From Scenedesmus sp. ARA3 (taxonomy: Eukaryota > Chlorophyta > Chlorophyceae > Sphaeropleales > Scenedesmaceae), in the NCBI GenBank assembly GCA_004335835.1, contig RWJK01000996.1, forward strand, positions 1-64,000: 64,000 nucleotides of DNA. Direction: 5' to 3'. Below, piece by piece: positions 47,000 to 54,912 of this stretch. The notes beneath the pieces were generated by a model. The model made no database searches, was not told the origin of the DNA, and saw only the letters and a list, made by a program, of their open reading frames with translations. The position numbers and the translations under genes were made by a program. Positions within the stretch are counted from its first letter, which is position 1. Each line of letters opens with the position of its first letter.

Positions 47000-49737
47000 A
47001 TGCGTGATGGGCCTGGGGCCACACCCAGTCAGTTGCATGCCAGTGAACAGCAGCAGTATGTGCCTCCTGCTGCGCAGCAGGCCCTGCCAGGGCGGCTGCG
47101 CAGCGTTACCCATGTACTAACGCCTGGTGCTGCGCTCCCCGAGGTGCCGCGGCCGCAGGCAGGTCGGTACACAGCAGTGCACACGGTGCTGCACCCGCCA
47201 TCCGCCAGCCACGCCAGTGTGCCAGGCGCCGCGGGCCCTTCTCAGCAGCAGCAGCAGCCGCAGGGTGCAGTGCCAGCAGGCTGGCCAGCAGGCCCGCCGC
47301 AACAGCAGCAACCACCAGGCTTGGGGCCAGCAGCGTGGCAGCCGCCAGCGGCAGGCATGCCTCCCTATGTGCATGGTCCCCCTCAGCAGCAGTTCCCTGG
47401 GCCAGCAGGCCCAGCAGCAGCAGCAGTGTCCGCCCCACCGCATCTGGGGCCTCCTGGCGTCAGCTATGGACCGGCAGCTTACAGCCAAGCGCCGGCACAG
47501 CAGTTTGGACAGCAGTCAGCGCCTCACGGCATGCCGCCTCCCGGCATGCCGCCTCCCGGCATGCCGCCTTACGGCATGCCAGTGTTCCCGCCGCCGCCCG
47601 GTTGGGGTGTGGCGGTGGACACCGGCTACAATGGACCTCCTACGACCATCCCGCCGCACATGCTGCGGCCTGTACCGGTGGCGCCGTCGCAGTGGCATAC
47701 ACAGCCGCCAGCCGCACATCCGGGGTTCGGGCCGCCTCTGCAGCAGTCATCCTCTGGCGCAGAGCAGCAGCAGCAGTCCGTGGCGCCGCGTCCTGCTGCC
47801 CCTGGCAGCAGGCCGGAGTCCACTGATCAGCACCACAAGCGCCTGCAGCATGCTCGCGCCTTCTTTGAGAAGGAAATGGGCGAGCGGTATGATGGCCGCA
47901 CGCCAGTGGAGGCATTTGTGCGGCGTGTGAAGCGCACCATGCAGCGCATGCAGGAGCATCAGTACCAGTGGAGCGACAGCGACATAGCCAGCTTCATCGT
48001 CTGCGCCATTGCCAACAAGCAGCTTGCGATTTGGGCTGCCGGCAAATCGGTGCTGCGGGAGCCAACCTCCTCAGCGGAGGTGCTGGAGGAGCTCAGCAGG
48101 GTTCTGCGGCCCCGCACTGACCTGCAGGAACTGGCCTGCCAGAAGTGCTTACAGCAGCCAGCAGCCACAGCAGTCGGGCAGTACGACAGCCTGGTCAGCA
48201 ACTACGAGCTGTACATGGTGCCGCAGCCGTCTGGCACCGACGTGCGCCGCATGCTGCGCTTCTTCCCTGCGCGCATGCAGAACCGGCTGCCGCTGCTGAT
48301 GTCCGAGGTGCAGCCAGACCACGACAAGCACAACATGCAGCTGCTGCAGTCTGCGTGCGTCACCTACGACAGCCAGGTGGCACAGGAGCAGGAGGAGCAG
48401 CAGCGCAACGAGCAGCAGCAGCTGATCCAGCAGCTGCAGGCCGAGAATGCGCGGCTGCACCAGGAGCGGGCAGCAGCAGCAGCAGCTGGGCAGGCAGGCG
48501 GCGGCGGTGGCGGCCGCTACGGCAGTGGCGGTCGCCACAGCCGTGATGGCCGTGGCGGCCGTGACGGTGGACGTGACGGCGGTCGCGGCAGGGGCCGCGG
48601 TGGCCGCCCTGAGCCAGCAGCAGATGACGAGGGCGACCTGGGCCCTCTGGCAGGTGGAGGCGACAGGCCCCACGGTGCCATGGCAGTGGTGCTGATGGGC
48701 GCCAAGTTCGGAGCGCAGCGTGCTTGGGACGATGGCGACAGCAGCGAGTCGGGCGACGATGACCTGGCTGGTGCAGCGGCGTTGGCAGCTGCCCTCATGG
48801 CAGCTGGCGTCTCCGGCAGTGGCAGTGGCAGCAGCAGTGCAGCTGCTGCCCCAGGCAGCAGCGGCGTAGCTGCTAGCCCCATCGGCAGTAGCGGCAGCAG
48901 TGCAGCTGCTGCCCCAGGCAGCAGCGGCGTAGCTGCTAGCCCCAACAGCGGTGGCAGCAGCAGTGCAGCTGTAGCCACAGGCGACAGCGGCACAGCTGCT
49001 TGCCCTATCAGCAGTGGCAGCAGCAAAGCAGCTGCTGCCCCAGGCAGCAGCGGTGGAGCTGCTAGCCTCAACAGCGGTGGCAGCAGCAGTGCAGCTGCAG
49101 CCACAGGCGGCAGCAGTGCAGCTGCTCGCCTCAAAAATGGCAGCAGCGGTGCGGCTGCAGCCTCAGGCGGCAGCAGGGCAGCTGCTCGCCTCAACAATGG
49201 CAGCAGCGGTGCAGCTGCAGCCTCAGGCAGCAGCAGTGTAGCTGCTAGCCTTGACCGCGGTGGCGACAGCGGTGTAGCTGCAGTCCCAGGCGGCTGCCAC
49301 AACACAGTGATCCGCGCCATGCAGGCGCTGGCGCGGGCTATGAACAGCACCGCGCGGGGCAGGCGCCCCCGTAACGCAGAGCCCATTGGGCCTGGCGATG
49401 AGCAGCCACAGCCTGGGCCCGGCGGGGCACAGCAGCAGCAGCGGCAGTCATCAGAGCAGCGATCTCTGGCCCACATACAGCAGGTGCTGGCCAAGGCGCT
49501 CATCTCCATCAACCTGCAGGAGCTGTCCACGGTCTGCGCGTCTGAGCGGGCGGAGCAGCTGCGCAGCGTGCTGGCGCAGCTCTATGAGGAGTTGGCTCGG
49601 CCCAGCAGTGGCGCCATGTGGGTGGACGTGTTGGCGGCAGCAGCAGCAGTCGATGACCTGCTGCAGGCTGAGGAGCTGCAGCAGCCGTCCACGCCTGTGC
49701 AGCTGGTCAGGCCAGCCGCGGCAGCAGCAGCAGGCCC

Positions 49738-49769
<32 letters not shown>

Positions 49770-49882
49770 TCTGGCGCCGGCGCGCCCGTGCTGAGCGCTG
49801 GGCTGGCGTTCAGCGTGCTGCCGCCCGACAGGGCCGCCCCAACAGCAGGCAGCAGCAGCAGCAGCAGCAGCGCGGCCGGTGA
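47000..49882 (+). CDS. gag: Retrotransposon Gag, 960 aa
   Basis: The start is the first ATG inside the element (47000); the frame is also open further 5'. Residues 1-280 are Pro/Gln-rich. About 280-500 form a helical capsid-like region (TPVEAFVRRVKRTMQRMQEH; LEELSRVLRPRTDLQEL; VRRMLRFFPARMQNRLPLLM) followed by a Gln/Glu coil. An Arg/Gly-rich stretch of roughly 50 residues (GGRDGGRDGGRGRGRGG) seems to take the nucleic-acid-binding role, as no CCHC knuckle is present. Residues about 605-750 are 22-residue Ser/Ala/Gly repeats. The tail is helical (LAHIQQVLAKALISINLQEL). The frame ends in Gln runs encoded by CAG, where the overlapping protease frame is already open (+1 relative). Confidence 0.85.
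48820..49262 (+). repeat. 66-bp coding repeats in gag
   Basis: Six to seven imperfect 66-bp units, each coding about 22 residues on the pattern GSSSAAAAPGSSGVAAS. The period is a multiple of three and the frame is kept, unlike the noncoding satellites in this window, so it is under coding constraint or recent. Confidence 0.85.
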
Positions 49883-50489
49883 GCCGTACGCAGCGCCCTA
49901 CCGGGACGCTGCTGCTGGCGAGGTGATCAAAATCACCCTGGCCGGCATGATGACTATCAAGGCTGGAGTGTACAGCAACGGCAGCGTGAAGTGCAACAAG
50001 CTGACGTCGCCCGACTACGGCTGCAACAGCAGCTGCATCAGCGAGGTGTTGCTGCGGCAGCGCCAGCACCAGTTCTTTGCCCCGGGCAGCAAGGCAGAGC
50101 TGGTGGAGCTGGAGACGCCAGTGCAGCTCAGCATGTTTGCAGGCGAGCAGCAGATGCGCATCACAAACGTGGTGCGGGGCCTGCAGCTGCTCATTGGCGA
50201 CGGCATCTACACGGTGGACCTGCTGGTCGTGCCGGGTGCAAATTTTAACCTGGTGCTGGGCAACGACTTCGCGTTTAACTTCGCGGACCGCACCTGGACG
50301 CGCGACTTCCGCGACCGCCAGGCCGGCCACTACCTGCTGCTGCCCCTGACTGCGTCCCTGTGCCGCCCCGGCGTGGAGGCACCCCGCCGGCCCCCTGGCG
50401 CCGCCGAGTTCTGGTACCCGCAGCAGCGCGTGCCCATCTCCTACCCGGTAACTGTGCAGGAGTGGCGCGTGGCCAGCAGCCGGCTGTGA
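49386..50489 (+). CDS. pro: Retropepsin-like aspartic protease (frame +1 to gag)
   Basis: Open frame overlapping the end of gag; the protease domain proper starts after about 49890. The active-site region reads SPDYGCNSSCIS, which aligns with the retropepsin D-T/S-G-A-x-x-S-F-I-S; Tyr in place of Thr/Ser is unusual. The C-terminal signature DLLVVPGANFNLVLGNDF matches the usual hydrophobic-G-x-D strand. Overlap with gag is about 500 bp and contains two CAG/AGC runs (49739-49768 and 49849-49872) where a change of frame would be easy. The stop at 50487 overlaps a consensus splice donor (gtgagt), perhaps by chance. Confidence 0.75.
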
Positions 50490-50548
50490 GTGCAGCCCGT
50501 GTCTGCGTGATATGTCCTTTTGTCCCCCGTTTTACCGTTTGTTAATAT

Positions 50549-51637
50549 ATGCCACAACCCACCAATGTGAGCCCTGGTGTTTCGAGTGAGGAGGTGCAGG
50601 GGGCGGCGGCGCCGTCGCCTGGTCCGCCTGCGTCTGCAGAGCGCCTGGCAGCGCTGCTGCAGGCGCTGCGCCTGCTGCCTGAGCAGTATGCGCATTTGAG
50701 TTCTGGTCAGTTTGAGCAGTTGCGGGTACTGTTATGTGTCTACCATGACGTGTTTGCTTTGGATGATGAGATTATTGGGTGTGTGCCGGTTGAGAAAGGC
50801 GTTTTCCATCGTATTCCGACGCCTGGTGATTTGCGGCCTGTGCGACAGCGTGGTTACAACCTGTCGCAGCACGAGAGGCTGTTCTTGAAGTGCGAGGTGC
50901 AGCGGCTGCTGCGCTTAGGTGTCATCCGGCCTAGCAGTAGTCCTTGGATGTCTCCCGTTGTGATGGTTAAAAAGCCAAATGGCAAGTTGCGTGTGACGAT
51001 TGACTACAGAGTTGTGAACAAACATACTATTGCTGATCCCTACCCCTTGCCGACTGTGGATGATATGCATGCTTCCATGGCTGGCTGCACTATGTGGAGC
51101 CAGCTTGATGCTGTTACTGGGTTTTGGCAGGTGCCTGTGGCTGAGGAGGATGTTGCCAAGACGGGCTTCACCACCCCCTTCGGCAATTTTGGCTGGACTC
51201 GCATGCCTATGGGTATGGTATCCTCGCCTTCGACCTTTCAGCGGCTGATGAATGATATGTTGGCAGGTGTGGAGGGTGCACGTACGTATGTGGATGACAC
51301 ATTCTGTTTCACGCGTGGTTTTGAGGCGCAGTTGGAGGTGCTGCGTCAGGTCTTGGCTCGAGTGCGTGACTATGGGTTGTTGTTGCAGCCCTTCAAATGC
51401 TCGTTCTGTGTGGAGCGTGTGGTGTGTTTGGGTCACGTGGTGGATGCGTCGGGTGTGCGTCCTGTAGGTGACAAGGTGGCAGCGATTGTGCAACTGCCCC
51501 AGCCCCGTACTGTTCGAGCTCTCAAAGGCTTTTTGGGTAGGATGGGTTTTAATAGAAAGTTTATGAAAGACTATGCACGCCTTGCGGCACCCCTGGATGC
51601 GATGACGAGGCGTGGCGTGGCGTTTCAGGTGGAGTGA
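50549..51637 (+). CDS. pol: Reverse transcriptase, 362 aa
   Basis: Ty3/Gypsy RT with all key motifs: KPNGKLRVTIDYRVVNK, catalytic Asp in SQLDAVTGFWQ, MPMGMVSSPSTFQRLMN, YVDD, and FKCSFCVERVVCLGHVV. ATG at 50549 has an in-frame TAA two codons upstream, so it is separated from the protease frame by a real stop. It ends at a TGA just where the RNase H linker begins in the +1 frame. Codon use is richer in T at third positions than gag-pro. Confidence 0.93.
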   Translation: MPQPTNVSPGVSSEEVQGAAAPSPGPPASAERLAALLQALRLLPEQYAHLSSGQFEQLRVLLCVYHDVFALDDEIIGCVPVEKGVFHRIPTPGDLRPVRQRGYNLSQHERLFLKCEVQRLLRLGVIRPSSSPWMSPVVMVKKPNGKLRVTIDYRVVNKHTIADPYPLPTVDDMHASMAGCTMWSQLDAVTGFWQVPVAEEDVAKTGFTTPFGNFGWTRMPMGMVSSPSTFQRLMNDMLAGVEGARTYVDDTFCFTRGFEAQLEVLRQVLARVRDYGLLLQPFKCSFCVERVVCLGHVVDASGVRPVGDKVAAIVQLPQPRTVRALKGFLGRMGFNRKFMKDYARLAAPLDAMTRRGVAFQVE

Positions 51638-53861
51638 GGAGGCAGTTGCTGCTTTTGAAGCTATGAAGCAGGCGCTGTGTTCTGCGCCTGTGCTCGCGCT
51701 GCCAGACTGGAGTTTACCGTTTATTTTGACGACAGATTGGTCTTGTGGCGCCATTGGCGCGGTGTTGTCTCAGCTGGATCCTGTGTCAGGTGATGAGCAC
51801 CCGGTTGCGTTTGCCTCCAGGTCCTTGACCTCAGCAGAGCGCAACTATGGTGCTACTGAGGGTGAGTGCCTCGCAGTGAAGTGGGCTGTTGACAAGTTTA
51901 GATACTATCTGCATGGCCGTCGTTCCACTTTGCGTACTGACCATCAGGCGCTGACGTGGCTTGATTCTTCACGTTTCAGCAACTCTAAGCTGGAACGCTG
52001 GGCTATGGCCCTGCAGGAATTTGACTTCAGTGTGGAGTACATAAAGGGCGAGACCAACGTGGTGGCTGATCACCTGTCACGCTCTTGCAGTTGTGTTGTG
52101 TTGCACTGCAACTATGCAGCAGCTAAGGTGCCTTTGTTGACTCGTCGGCTGCGCCGCGCACAAGCTGTAGCAGCGGCCGGCGCTGCTGTGCAGGTGTACG
52201 CGGCTGCAGGGTCAGCTTGGCCTCAGCAGGCGCGTCGACAGGCAGATTTTGACAGCGTGGTGTGTGAAGTTTGTTGCGACCCTGGCGGTGGCAACAACAT
52301 GGCGATTTGTTCTGGATGCAGTAAGTGCTTTCACTTACGGTGTGTTGTACCTGCTATGTCCACTGTGCCCAGTGGCGACTGGTACTGCCCAGGTTGCGAT
52401 CCTGTGTTTACAAATCTAGATGAACTGCGTGATGATGCAACAGTCTTGTCTTACCGTGAGGGTGATCCTTACGAAGATCCGCTACTGTTGGCGTTTGTGC
52501 GCAGCTCAGGTGATGCAGCTCTGCTTGCAGGACTGCCCTGTCGGCGTGCTGCAGTTATGCCGAAGCGTGCGGCGGCCCTGCGGCCGCACCCTAGACTGCC
52601 TGACTGGTTGGTTGTGTGTGTCTCTAGGCGTGGGGTGTTTCGATGGGTTACGTGTCCTCCTGTGGAGTACAGGTGGGATATCATCCGCTGTATGCATGAT
52701 GCTCTTGGGCATGCCGGTGTGCAGCAGACTTGTGTGTACATGCAGCAATATTTTCATTGGCGGGGGCTGCGTGCGGATGTGGCTTCTTTGGTGCGCTGCT
52801 GTGACAATTGTCAGCGACGGAAGCTGGCTATGCTGGCATTGCCGCCGTTGCAGCCGCCTGTTGTGCATGGTCCGTTTGAACATGGGCACATTGACTTGTG
52901 TGGGCCCTTTCCAGCTCCTGTTGTGAGTGTGCATGGCCGCTTGTCTGTTCCAGACAATCCGCTCAAGGCACATGTTGTGATCATGGTGGACTACTTCAGC
53001 AAAGCAGCAGAATTCGAGATTGTTTATGACAAGTCGGCGGCTGCTGTGGCTAAGGGGTTCTACTACAGTTGGATTTGCAGGTACTTCGTGCCTGCGTATG
53101 TTACCAGTGATAATGGCTCTGAATTCGAAAGCGAGTTTGTGCATATGCTGTCCCGCTTGGGTGTGCAACATATCCAGACCACAGCAGCGCATCCCGCCAG
53201 TAACGGCGCTGTTGGACGTCTGGTGAAGTCGTTCAAAACATTGTTGTGTACGCATGTAAATGCGCATCCGCAGCATTGGGTGCAGAGCTTGCCTGTTATC
53301 AGGATGCAGTACTGGTCGCGCGTGCATGCGGCTCTGGGCATGTCCCCGCATCAGATGGTGTTTGGCAGGCAGCCTCGCCCTGCGCTACCTGGTAGCAATG
53401 ACTTGCTGTTGGCGGCTGCGCAGGCTGGCGGTCAGGAGTCATGTGGGCTCCCTCCTGTGGTTTCTGTGGTGCCTGATGAGTGTCTCAATCCTTTTGAGCA
53501 TGTTGCCAATCTGCAGCAGCAGCTTATGGAGCACGATGCTGGAGTGTTTGATCGTATTAGGATGCAGTTCTACAAAAATGCACGACAATGGCCGCTGCGG
53601 CATGACACCCGCAAAGGCAGGTTGTGTAGTGAGCCGCTGCAGGTTGGTGACTGGGTGTTGGAGATGCTTTCTGGTCCTGTGCCTGTCTTGCAGGATCAGG
53701 TTCAAGGTCCTTTTCTCGTAGTTGGTTTGCGTGCTGATGATCAGCAGGTTGCGGTTTTGTCTACGGGCGGCACAGCATTCAAGGATCCTGTGGTGTTCAA
53801 ACGTCACGTCAGCAACCTGGCTCGGTATTATTCCAAGCAGCAGTTGCAGCGTGGGCGTTGA
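51612..53861 (+). CDS. pol: RNase H - PHD finger - integrase polyprotein, about 749 aa
   Basis: Continues pol in the +1 frame; the linker FRWSEEAVAAFEAMK is normal for Gypsy elements, so one base separates it from the RT frame. RNase H: Asp in TTDWSCGAIG, Glu in GATEGECLAV, Asp in RTDHQALTWL and in VVADHLS. A C4HC3 PHD finger follows at about 52260-52405 (CEVC, CSGC, HLRC, CPGC with WY before the last pair). Integrase: zinc domain H-x4-H and CDNC, Asp in HIDLCGPF, Asp in TSDNGSEF; the expected Glu is Gly (GGA at 53214-53216, in NGAVGR). The C-terminus carries a GPF module (QGPFLVVG) and no chromodomain. Confidence 0.93.
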   Translation: MAWRFRWSEEAVAAFEAMKQALCSAPVLALPDWSLPFILTTDWSCGAIGAVLSQLDPVSGDEHPVAFASRSLTSAERNYGATEGECLAVKWAVDKFRYYLHGRRSTLRTDHQALTWLDSSRFSNSKLERWAMALQEFDFSVEYIKGETNVVADHLSRSCSCVVLHCNYAAAKVPLLTRRLRRAQAVAAAGAAVQVYAAAGSAWPQQARRQADFDSVVCEVCCDPGGGNNMAICSGCSKCFHLRCVVPAMSTVPSGDWYCPGCDPVFTNLDELRDDATVLSYREGDPYEDPLLLAFVRSSGDAALLAGLPCRRAAVMPKRAAALRPHPRLPDWLVVCVSRRGVFRWVTCPPVEYRWDIIRCMHDALGHAGVQQTCVYMQQYFHWRGLRADVASLVRCCDNCQRRKLAMLALPPLQPPVVHGPFEHGHIDLCGPFPAPVVSVHGRLSVPDNPLKAHVVIMVDYFSKAAEFEIVYDKSAAAVAKGFYYSWICRYFVPAYVTSDNGSEFESEFVHMLSRLGVQHIQTTAAHPASNGAVGRLVKSFKTLLCTHVNAHPQHWVQSLPVIRMQYWSRVHAALGMSPHQMVFGRQPRPALPGSNDLLLAAAQAGGQESCGLPPVVSVVPDECLNPFEHVANLQQQLMEHDAGVFDRIRMQFYKNARQWPLRHDTRKGRLCSEPLQVGDWVLEMLSGPVPVLQDQVQGPFLVVGLRADDQQVAVLSTGGTAFKDPVVFKRHVSNLARYYSKQQLQRGR

Positions 53862-53905
53862 TATGGGGTTCTGCGCTATTTTCCTGTTCTGGGCTGCCTG
53901 TGGTG

Positions 53906-53978
53906 GTAACAATTTATGCCGCTACATCATGTAGTGTGCTGTGGCGTGACATCGCTGTGTTTGCGTCACTGCAGCACT
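53906..53978 (+). repeat. Internal junction copy (B1-A2)
   Basis: Bases 53906-53926 are identical to the element's right end (54888-54908). After TCA, bases 53930-53978 match its left end (46867-46915) with two mismatches. In other words a right-end/left-end junction lies inside the element, just after the integrase stop. Confidence 0.85.
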
Positions 53979-54187
53979 GCTGCCCTGAACCCTAAGCGTG
54001 GCCGCGGCTGTCTGCACTTGTGCGATGGCAGCGCTGTTGCACGCTGTTGGGTCTCCGGTTTTGTGTGTGAGGGGTGTCTGGTGTGCAGCAGTTAGGCGTA
54101 AATAATACCACTGCAGTGCAGCGCGCGTGCCGCCTGGGTTTGTGCTTTTGCTTGGTGTGTGTTCTTTGGTTGCTCTCAGCCCGCCTC

Positions 54188-54200
54188 TGGGGGGGGGGAA
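54188..54200 (+). other. Polypurine tract candidate
   Basis: A G-run ending GGGAAG followed by TGTGGCC, the normal arrangement of a plus-strand primer and the first bases of a 3' LTR. Confidence 0.65.
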
Positions 54201-54201
54201 G

Positions 54202-54908
54202 TGTGGCCGCTGATGGCGTGCCTTGTCAGCCTTTGTGATCGCGTTGGCTGAGGTCAACGGCAGTATTAGGAGATTGTTGCTAGACAGCTGTGCAGCAATG
54301 CGCCTAGTGCTTCTCAGCACATGTGCAGCGGCAGCGTCTTGGAAGCAGCAGAAGGCCTGGATGAAGGCGAAAGAAGGATGTTGCCAAGCAGCTATGCAGT
54401 TATGCAGCCATGCACATGGTGCGGCGGTGGCAGCTATGTAGTCACGCAGCCTTGCACATGGTGCGGCGGTAGCAGCAGTGTTGTAGGCAGTGTCAGGATG
54501 TGAGGAAGAAGAGCTGCAGTACTGGAGCAGCAGTAGCAGTGCTGTCGGTACCTCTGTACAGCATGAGGGCAGTTACATGACTGTGCAGTTGGCACATAGG
54601 TGTGTACTTGTACAGTGATGGGAGCTGTCAGGCAGAAGACGACGGGTGTCACATGGTGACATAAGGGATGCAGTCAGTGTCACAGACTGGCATTGACAAT
54701 GCAATCTGGCCTGTTGGCCATTCTTGGCAGATATAAGTTATGTGGCAGCCAGTGGTTGTGCGCAGCAGTGCTTGTACAGCTGAACAGTTCAGGGAGTGAC
54801 GATGAGGCTACAACAGAAAGTGTACTCGGCTCCTGTTACTGGTTCCTGCTGTGTGTGCCCATTTGTTGGGGCCGCAAACTTAACGATGTAACAATTTATG
54901 CCGCTACA
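54202..54908 (+). repeat. Candidate 3' LTR (unpaired)
   Basis: Starts TGTGG after the polypurine run and ends CTACA. It contains a TGTAA poly(A) signal at 54887 and a 44-bp internal duplication (CAGCCATGCACATGGTGCGG) at about 54390-54478. No equivalent copy is seen near 46.2-46.9 kb, so LTR status rests on position only. Confidence 0.45.
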
Positions 54909-54912
54909 AGCA

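Larger units (their letters stand above)
46867..54908 (+). mobile_element. Ty3/Gypsy-class retrotransposon with unusual terminal repeats
   Basis: An 8.04-kb unit coding for gag, aspartic protease, reverse transcriptase, RNase H, a PHD finger and a DDE integrase, all on the plus strand. It begins TGTAG and ends CTACA, and AGCA flanks both ends (46863-46866 and 54909-54912), a possible 4-bp target duplication. I found no full-length pair of long terminal repeats. Instead a 49-bp left segment (46867-46915) recurs at 53930-53978, and a 21-bp right segment (54888-54908) recurs at 53906-53926. A polypurine run (54188-54200) followed by TG at 54202 suggests a 3' LTR of about 707 bp; the matching 5' LTR is then missing. 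The integrase lacks its catalytic Glu, so this copy is probably not autonomous. Confidence 0.85.

Noticed and set aside
47127..49530. Long overlapping ORFs in other frames of gag (up to 337 codons, minus strand)
   Set aside because: Shadows of the GC-rich gag frame; only the chosen frame continues into the protease region with capsid-like sequence.
50486..50640. Spliced junction from protease to RT using gtgagt at 50486
   Set aside because: None of the acceptors I could find nearby (50600, 50640) restores the RT frame.
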